Below are positions 13,829 through 17,199 of a stretch of 17,199 nt of DNA, piece after piece. The notes beneath the pieces are model-generated. The model saw nothing but the letters and a program-made list of their open reading frames with translations, was not told the origin of the DNA and made no database searches. The translations under genes and the position numbers were made by a program. Numbering within the stretch: the stretch's first letter is position 1; each line of letters starts with the position of its first letter. Source of the stretch: Chloroflexota bacterium. GTDB lineage: Bacteria; Chloroflexota; Dehalococcoidia; DSTF01; JACRBR01. The DNA lies in contig JAKAMA010000007.1 in the NCBI GenBank assembly GCA_021813085.1, positions 1 through 17,199 on the forward strand, read 5' to 3'.

Positions 13829-13891
13829 TCTCATTCGGGAGATACAGAAGGGGCCCCCTCTGAGGAGGCCCTTCTGACTGTCTCATTCGGG
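13829..13891 (+). repeat. Direct repeat TCTCATTCGGG flanking a hairpin
   Basis: The 11-mer TCTCATTCGGG occurs at 13829-13839 and again at 13881-13891 with no mismatch. The copies flank the strong hairpin at 13846-13875 just after the HD-GYP stop. No element is recognisable between them. They may be paired protein sites or a remnant of a small insertion. Confidence 0.45.
13846..13875 (+). terminator. Terminator-like hairpin after HD-GYP
   Basis: AGAAGGG and CCCTTCT make a seven-pair base that continues, after a bulged G, with CC/GG and CCT/AGG around a CTG loop. It begins 24 bases after the HD-GYP stop codon. There is no U tract, but stem strength and position fit an end-of-message hairpin. 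Confidence 0.6.
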
Positions 13892-13949
13892 GCAACTAGC
13901 CCCAAGTCGCGCGCTGAACCATGGCTACTCCTCCTGACCGCTGTTTGCC

Positions 13950-13990
13950 CTATACCCCGGTTCGGACCGAGCTATACCGACTCGTCGGTA
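13950..13990. repeat. Paired CTATACC sites and inverted repeats upstream of second tetR
   Basis: CTATACC occurs at 13950-13956 and 13972-13978, 22 bases apart, about two helical turns. Between and beside them are CGGT-TCGG-ACCG (13958-13969) and TACCGA-CTCG-TCGGTA (13975-13990). The cluster lies in the 283-base gap between HD-GYP and the second tetR. That gap otherwise contains only the hairpin, direct repeats, operator and promoter motif listed separately. A short open frame here (13921-14121) shows no coding character. Confidence 0.35.
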
Positions 13991-14016
13991 TTGATTCTGG
14001 CCCAGGGCGGCTCCCG

Positions 14017-14034
14017 TGTCAAGGGGGTTTGACA
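14017..14034. promoter_or_regulatory. TetR operator candidate, copy B: TGTCAA-N6-TTGACA
   Basis: TGTCAA (14017-14022) and TTGACA (14029-14034) are perfect inverted repeats separated by GGGGGT. The block TGTCAAGGGGG(A/T)TTG(G/A)CA is shared with the region before the first tetR, in the same orientation relative to the gene. The right half is a perfect -35 hexamer, although no good -10 follows at 17 bases. Autoregulation or cross-regulation by the two TetR proteins is the simplest reading. Confidence 0.6.
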
Positions 14035-14092
14035 AGAAGTGGAGATTTTTCTGCCGAACGGCCCCAGCCCGCCTGCGGATCGGCCCCCTGCG

Positions 14093-14100
14093 GCCGATAC
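14093..14100 (+). promoter_or_regulatory. GCCGATAC motif directly before second tetR
   Basis: The motif ends six bases before the ATG at 14106. If it is a -10 element, transcription would start at or within a base of that ATG, giving a leaderless message. This agrees with the absence of any ribosome site there. No TAAA lies 15 bases upstream. Confidence 0.4.
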
Positions 14101-14105
14101 ATCAC

Positions 14106-14627
14106 ATGGTACGTATGCTAAGCCAACCGAACCGACAGGCGCTCCGCACCCAGCGCACCCGGGACCAGATCGTCCAGGCGGCGCTGACTGTCTTCGCGCT
14201 CAAGGGGTTCAGCGCCGCATCGATGGACGACGTAGCCCTTGCGGCCGGCTGCTCCAAGGGCGGACTCTACCACCACTTCCCCTCGAAGTCAGCGGTGCTC
14301 GTCGGCGTCGTCGAGCGCCTGATCCGCAGTGACGCGCTCCTGCCGCCGTTCGAGGCCCAGGACGGCGCCCTGCCGCTGCCTCCTTCGGCCGTCGGGCGGG
14401 TGCTGATTGAAGTCTGGACGGAAGCGGCCCGCTGCGGCGAGCTGCGGGCGCAGCTCCGCGCGGGCTACGAGGCGCGCCTGGACAAGACGCTCACCGACCG
14501 CGGGCGCGAAGGCAGCGCCCTGGCGGAGATCCTGCGTATCGGCACGCTGATCCAGTTACTGTCCCGGGGCGAGGCGATGGACGCGAACGCGGCTGCCGCC
14601 CGCCTCGGCATCGGCCGCGCAGCCTGA
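14106..14627 (+). CDS. Short TetR/AcrR-family transcriptional regulator
   Basis: A 173-residue DNA-binding regulator, shorter than the usual 190-210. The N-terminal domain is canonical: RTRDQIVQAALTVFALKGFSAASMDDVALAAGCSKGGLYHHFPSKSAVLVGVVERLI (about 18-72), with the HTH near 40-60. The ligand domain is reduced and Pro/Ala-rich (LLPPFEAQDGALPLPPSAVG), then VLIEVWTEAARCGELRAQLRAGYEARL, ending in ARLGIGRAA. The start is uncertain: the ATGs at 14106 and 14115 both lack a ribosome site, and 14106 fits a leaderless start after GCCGATAC. The gene lies between HD-GYP and GGDEF genes and shares an operator-like sequence with the tetR at 11.0 kb, so it may belong to the same regulatory loop. Its effector is unknown. 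Confidence 0.88.
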   Translation: MVRMLSQPNRQALRTQRTRDQIVQAALTVFALKGFSAASMDDVALAAGCSKGGLYHHFPSKSAVLVGVVERLIRSDALLPPFEAQDGALPLPPSAVGRVLIEVWTEAARCGELRAQLRAGYEARLDKTLTDRGREGSALAEILRIGTLIQLLSRGEAMDANAAAARLGIGRAA

Positions 14628-14652
14628 CCGCCGGACCCGGATGGACAGCAGC

Positions 14653-14676
14653 AGGCGCCGGGCCCAGCCGGCGCCT
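14653..14676. terminator. Bidirectional hairpin between second tetR and GGDEF
   Basis: AGGCGCCGG pairs perfectly with CCGGCGCCT (9 bp) around a six-base loop. It lies midway between the convergent stop codons and probably ends both messages. Confidence 0.6.
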
Positions 14677-14704
14677 CGTGATGTCGATGCCGCTGGCGGG
14701 CCGG

Positions 14705-15523
14705 CTACGCCGACAGCCACATGCGGCGGCGGCGCTCCCGGTCCTGCTTCGCCTGGTTGAGGCTCGCCATCGCCGCCTCCAGCAACCGCTCAGCACCCAT
14801 GATGTCGGGCGTGCCGCAGGCGCTGCCCGAGCAGACGCCGGCCCAGAGTGAGACGTCGCGGCCGCCGACCTCGGCCATCGCCGATTCGCGCGCCAGGCGG
14901 TCTTCGAGCCGCTCGATAAAGGCGGCGATCCCCTCCTCGCCGGTGTCGATCAGCAGCACCCCAAACTCGTCATCCCCGAGCCGGGCCACCACGTCGTTGA
15001 AGCGCTTCGTGGCATCGATCGTGCGCGCCACGTGCCGGAGCACGGCGTCCCCGGCGCGGACCCCGTACTCGCGGTTCACCGCCGTGAGGTTGTTCACATC
15101 GACCAGCACGACGGACACCGGGCGGCCCATCCGGCGGGCGCGGGCGAACTCGTCGTTGAGCCTGCGGGCGAAGTGGTTGAACGTGGGCAGCTCGGTCAGC
15201 AGGTCCTGGCCGGCGTCGACGTCGGGGTCGGATGCGGCTGCGGCGTCACGCTCCCGGCTCTCGTCGCGGGTGAGCACGAAGATCGCCGCGACGAGGAAGC
15301 CGGTCATACCGATGGCGAGGAGAAACGGCAGGTGCGGCACGAGCCCGAACGTGTCGAGCAGGGCGGCGACGATCGTCCCGCCCCAGGCGATGGTGAGCAA
15401 CCGCAGCGTCACCGGCAGCCACGAGATGCCCCGTTGGCGCTCGCTCGGGCGGCCCTCGGCGGTGATCAGCGGGAACTCGCCGTCTTCGACGAGCCGGATG
15501 CGGCGTGGCGCGCGTGCACTCAC
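14705..15523 (-). CDS. Membrane GGDEF-domain protein, possible diguanylate cyclase with GDDEF signature
   Basis: A 272-residue protein: a cytoplasmic N terminus (1-36), two membrane helices (about 37-60 and 63-85), a short linker, and a GGDEF domain (about 105-270). The domain has LLTELPTFNHF, DVNNLTAVN (D142, N150), GDAVLR (D159), the inhibitory I-site R174-x-x-D177, and the signature RLGDDEF with GDDEF at 183-187. Metal and guanine positions known from PleD are kept, but the second Gly of GG(D/E)EF is Asp184, which could weaken or abolish catalysis. The GTG start at 15523 follows AGGGGG; longer versions would run through the promoter. A GCCGATAC motif lies 24 bases upstream. Function may be c-di-GMP synthesis or, through the intact I-site, c-di-GMP sensing. 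Confidence 0.9.
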   Translation of the reverse strand: MSARAPRRIRLVEDGEFPLITAEGRPSERQRGISWLPVTLRLLTIAWGGTIVAALLDTFGLVPHLPFLLAIGMTGFLVAAIFVLTRDESRERDAAAASDPDVDAGQDLLTELPTFNHFARRLNDEFARARRMGRPVSVVLVDVNNLTAVNREYGVRAGDAVLRHVARTIDATKRFNDVVARLGDDEFGVLLIDTGEEGIAAFIERLEDRLARESAMAEVGGRDVSLWAGVCSGSACGTPDIMGAERLLEAAMASLNQAKQDRERRRRMWLSA

Positions 15524-15546
15524 GGCAATACCCCCTACCCTCACGA

Positions 15547-15554
15547 GTATCGGC
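15547..15554 (-). promoter_or_regulatory. GCCGATAC motif upstream of GGDEF gene
   Basis: On the minus strand GCCGATAC is followed by TCGTGAGGGTAGGGGG and the GTG start 24 bases on. As a -10 it would give a leader of about 17 bases holding the ribosome site. Fifteen bases upstream is TACG, two of four matches to TAAA. Confidence 0.45.
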
Positions 15555-15619
15555 ACGGGCGGCCAGACCCGTACGGGGCAGGGGCCAGGCGTCCGTCCAA
15601 TTGCGCCCAAACGACCCTG

Positions 15620-15647
15620 TTTTGGCGCGATCGCCGGGGTGTATAGT
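15620..15647 (+). promoter_or_regulatory. Candidate promoter of the icd-mdh operon
   Basis: TATAGT (15642-15647) matches five of six -10 positions. TTTTGG (15620-15625), 16 bases upstream, is a weak -35. The spacer contains the palindrome GCGATCGC (15627-15634) within GGCG-CGAT-CGCC, possibly an operator. The start would be near 15653, 212 bases before the icd ATG. Confidence 0.5.
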
Positions 15648-15864
15648 GACCCTGCTCCAGAAGGCCTCAGTTCGGGCCCAACGGGCTCCAGAGGAGCAGT
15701 CGCGAGCGAGGCCGGGGCGACCTTCCACGAGGAAAGGGCCCAGTGATCCGCCTGCCGGAATCGCGCTGAGGGCCTGTTGCCCCAGCGGCTGACAGACCGG
15801 TCTTGACGCACACGGAACAGCAGCCCGGCGCCCGATCGCGCCGCCTGATGTCAGGAGCCCCGCC
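15648..15864 (+). other. Long structured leader of icd, no gene seen
   Basis: About 210 bases separate the predicted start from the icd ATG. At its very beginning CTGCTCC (15652-15658) pairs with GGAGCAG (15693-15699), enclosing a GCCC-AAC-GGGC hairpin. Further on is the 10-base palindrome AGACCGGTCT (15794-15803). I do not recognise a known riboswitch or protein-binding leader. No open frame here looks coding. Confidence 0.35.
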
Positions 15865-16956
15865 ATGGCATACCGAGTGACGCTGATCCCGGGCGACGGC
15901 ACCGGGCCCGAGATCACGGAGGCGACGCGGCGCGTCCTTGAAGCGACAGGCGTCGCCTTCGACTGGGACGTGCAGGACGTTGGCATCGACGTGATGGCGA
16001 AGGAGGGGACGCCGCTGCCTCAGCGCGCAATCGACTCCCTCGCCAGCACGAAGCTCGGCATCAAGGGGCCCGTGACGACGCCGATCGGGACCGGCTTTCG
16101 CAGCGTCAACGTCGCCCTGCGCAAGGCGCTCCAGCTCTACGCCTGCGTGCGCCCGTGCAAGGTCTATCCCGGCGTCCGCACGCGCTACGCCGACGCCAAC
16201 GTCGACGTGGTCGTCGTGCGCGAGAACACCGAGGACCTGTACGCCGGCATCGAGTTCGAGAAGGGGTCGCCGTACGTGGCGCAGCTCTCGGCGATGGTGG
16301 CCGAAAGCGGCCAGGGCACGATCCGCGACGACGCCGGCATCAGCATCAAGATGATCTCGGAGTTCGGGACGCGCCGCATCGCGAAGTACGCCTTCGAGTA
16401 CGCGCGCAAGAACGGGCGCAAGAAGGTGTCCGCCATCAGCAAGGCGAACATCATGAAGTACACCGACGGCCTCTTCTACGCCGTCTCGCGGGAGGTCGCG
16501 AAGGAGCACCCGGACATCGAGTACGAAGAGGTGCTCGTCGATGCGCTGTGCATGCAGCTCGTGCAGAAGCCGGAATGGTTCGACGTGCTGCTGCTGCCCA
16601 ACCTCTACGGCGACATCCTCTCCGACCTCTGCGCGGGCCTCGTCGGCGGCCTCGGCGTCGCGCCCGGCGCGAACATCGGCGATGTGGCCGCGCTCTTCGA
16701 GCCGATCCACGGCAGCGCCCCGAAGTACGCCGGCCAGAACAAGGTCAACCCGATGGCGATGATGTTCAGCGGCATGCTGATGCTCCGCCACATGGGCGAG
16801 CAGGAGGCCGGCGACCGCCTCGAGCGCGCGCTCGCCGAGGTGATCCGGGAAGGCAGGTCGGTCACCTACGACATGAAGGCGGACCGCAACGACTCGACGG
16901 CGGTCGGGACATCGCAGGTCGCGGACGCCGTCATCGAGAAGCTGCGGAGGATGTAG
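15865..16956 (+). CDS. icd: Isocitrate dehydrogenase, short form with NADP-type cofactor residues
   Basis: A 363-residue cytoplasmic TCA-cycle enzyme that oxidatively decarboxylates isocitrate to 2-oxoglutarate. [11 protein letters not shown] is at 8-18; the substrate motif [20 protein letters not shown] gives S80, N82, R86 and R96; [12 protein letters not shown] gives R119 and Y126; K193 lies in SKANIMK; D226, D250 and D254 are the metal ligands. The cofactor loop [15 protein letters not shown] carries Lys287-Tyr288, and Tyr335 follows in VTYD, matching K344, Y345 and Y391 that set NADP preference in E. coli Icd; the E. coli Arg395 position is Ala339. The size is that of the short isocitrate/isopropylmalate dehydrogenase group. 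The ATG follows AGGAG. It lies 49 bases before mdh in an apparent operon. Isopropylmalate or homoisocitrate specificity is much less likely. Confidence 0.93.
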   Translation: MAYRVTLIPGDGTGPEITEATRRVLEATGVAFDWDVQDVGIDVMAKEGTPLPQRAIDSLASTKLGIKGPVTTPIGTGFRSVNVALRKALQLYACVRPCKVYPGVRTRYADANVDVVVVRENTEDLYAGIEFEKGSPYVAQLSAMVAESGQGTIRDDAGISIKMISEFGTRRIAKYAFEYARKNGRKKVSAISKANIMKYTDGLFYAVSREVAKEHPDIEYEEVLVDALCMQLVQKPEWFDVLLLPNLYGDILSDLCAGLVGGLGVAPGANIGDVAALFEPIHGSAPKYAGQNKVNPMAMMFSGMLMLRHMGEQEAGDRLERALAEVIREGRSVTYDMKADRNDSTAVGTSQVADAVIEKLRRM

Positions 16957-17005
16957 GGCGGCAGCGCGAGAGCGCTCCGCCCGCCAGGCACGAACGGAGG
17001 CGAAC

Positions 17006-17199
17006 ATGGGAGCGCGCAAGAAGGTCACGGTGATCGGTGGCGGCATGACGGGCGGCGCCATCGCCCAGCGGCTCGTCGAGAAGGGAATCGCCGACGTTGT
17101 CATCCAGGACGACCCGCAGTTCGCCGGCACGCTGCACCACGGCAAGGCGCTGGACATGACGCAGTCGGCGTCATGGCTCGGGTTCGACACGAAGGTCAC
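17006..17199 (+). CDS. mdh: Malate dehydrogenase, N-terminal part only
   Basis: The first 64 codons of an NAD-dependent malate dehydrogenase, cut by the window edge. The start ATG follows GGAGG at six bases. KKVTVIGGGMTGGAIAQRLVEKG is the Rossmann GxGxxG region. GTLHHGKALDMTQSA matches the GKALDxxxxA block of the lactate-dehydrogenase-like malate dehydrogenases common in Chloroflexota and other bacteria. Placement right after icd supports a TCA-cycle operon. Substrate residues (the Arg pairs and the His) lie outside the window, so lactate dehydrogenase cannot be fully excluded, though GKALDM favours malate. Confidence 0.88.
   Translation, partial: MGARKKVTVIGGGMTGGAIAQRLVEKGIADVVIQDDPQFAGTLHHGKALDMTQSASWLGFDTKV

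Noticed and set aside
13921..14121. 66-codon open frame between HD-GYP and tetR
   Set aside because: No ribosome site, no family resemblance, and it runs through the operator, the promoter motif and into the tetR start.
15715..15745. CGAGGAAAGG string resembling the RNase P RNA GAGGAAAGUCC block
   Set aside because: The following bases do not match, and none of the other conserved RNase P regions occur in the roughly 130 bases before the icd start.
15667..17199. Minus-strand open frame of 510 codons
   Set aside because: It is antisense to icd and mdh, which carry complete family motifs. Long antisense frames are expected at this GC content.
1..17199. CRISPR array, insertion sequence, prophage or integron
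   Set aside because: No regularly spaced repeats, transposase, integrase or att-like duplication around the tRNA was seen. Gene style is uniform across the window.

Overview
The window is high-GC DNA with closely packed genes on both strands. It shows little sign of recent insertion: no transposase, phage gene or CRISPR array is visible. Gene content suggests a free-living bacterium, probably of the Chloroflexota: a short NADP-type isocitrate dehydrogenase next to malate dehydrogenase, a P-loop/DRTGG protein, a multi-pass membrane HD-GYP protein and a WhiG/FliA-type sigma factor. That assignment is an inference from gene style; no phylogenetic marker is present.

Left part (1-5635). A trehalose-6-phosphate synthase/phosphatase fusion runs off the left edge on the minus strand. 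Its roughly 225-base leader carries a very recognisable c-di-AMP (ydaO-yuaA) riboswitch followed by a terminator-like hairpin. Divergent from it is an enoyl-ACP-reductase-like SDR gene, convergent with a DRTGG-domain P-loop protein. A tRNA-Phe(GAA) with encoded CCA follows, then a conserved protein resembling the CrtC/AttH lipocalin-like families.

Middle part (5636-11087), all on the minus strand. Reading with transcription from 11087 downward: a TetR regulator, a D-2-hydroxyacid-dehydrogenase-like protein whose catalytic Arg and Glu are replaced, an FGGY-type sugar kinase, a class II aldolase, a 133-residue unknown protein and a SAM methyltransferase. Several of these overlap by 4 to 23 bases. 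Kinase plus aldolase plus dehydrogenase looks like a small catabolic route for a sugar or sugar acid; the substrate is not readable from sequence. A cluster of three hairpins lies between the methyltransferase and the lipocalin-like gene.

Right part (11172-15523) is the most interesting. A c-di-GMP-I (GEMM-I) riboswitch precedes a sigma factor of the FliA/WhiG class. Next come a membrane HD-GYP protein (c-di-GMP hydrolase family), a short TetR regulator and, on the opposite strand, a membrane GGDEF protein with a variant GDDEF signature. Sensing, turnover and a transcriptional output for c-di-GMP thus sit within 4.2 kb. The 8-mer GCCGATAC, one base from the FliA/WhiG -10 consensus GCCGATAA, lies just upstream of the HD-GYP, TetR and GGDEF genes and of tRNA-Phe. 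Both TetR genes are preceded by the same inverted repeat, TGTCAA-N6-TTG(A/G)CA. I propose, as inference, a c-di-GMP-gated sigma-factor circuit whose regulon includes the enzymes of c-di-GMP metabolism, with two TetR proteins tied in through a shared operator.

Right edge (15620-17199): isocitrate dehydrogenase with a long structured leader, followed by the first 64 codons of malate dehydrogenase, a TCA-cycle operon.
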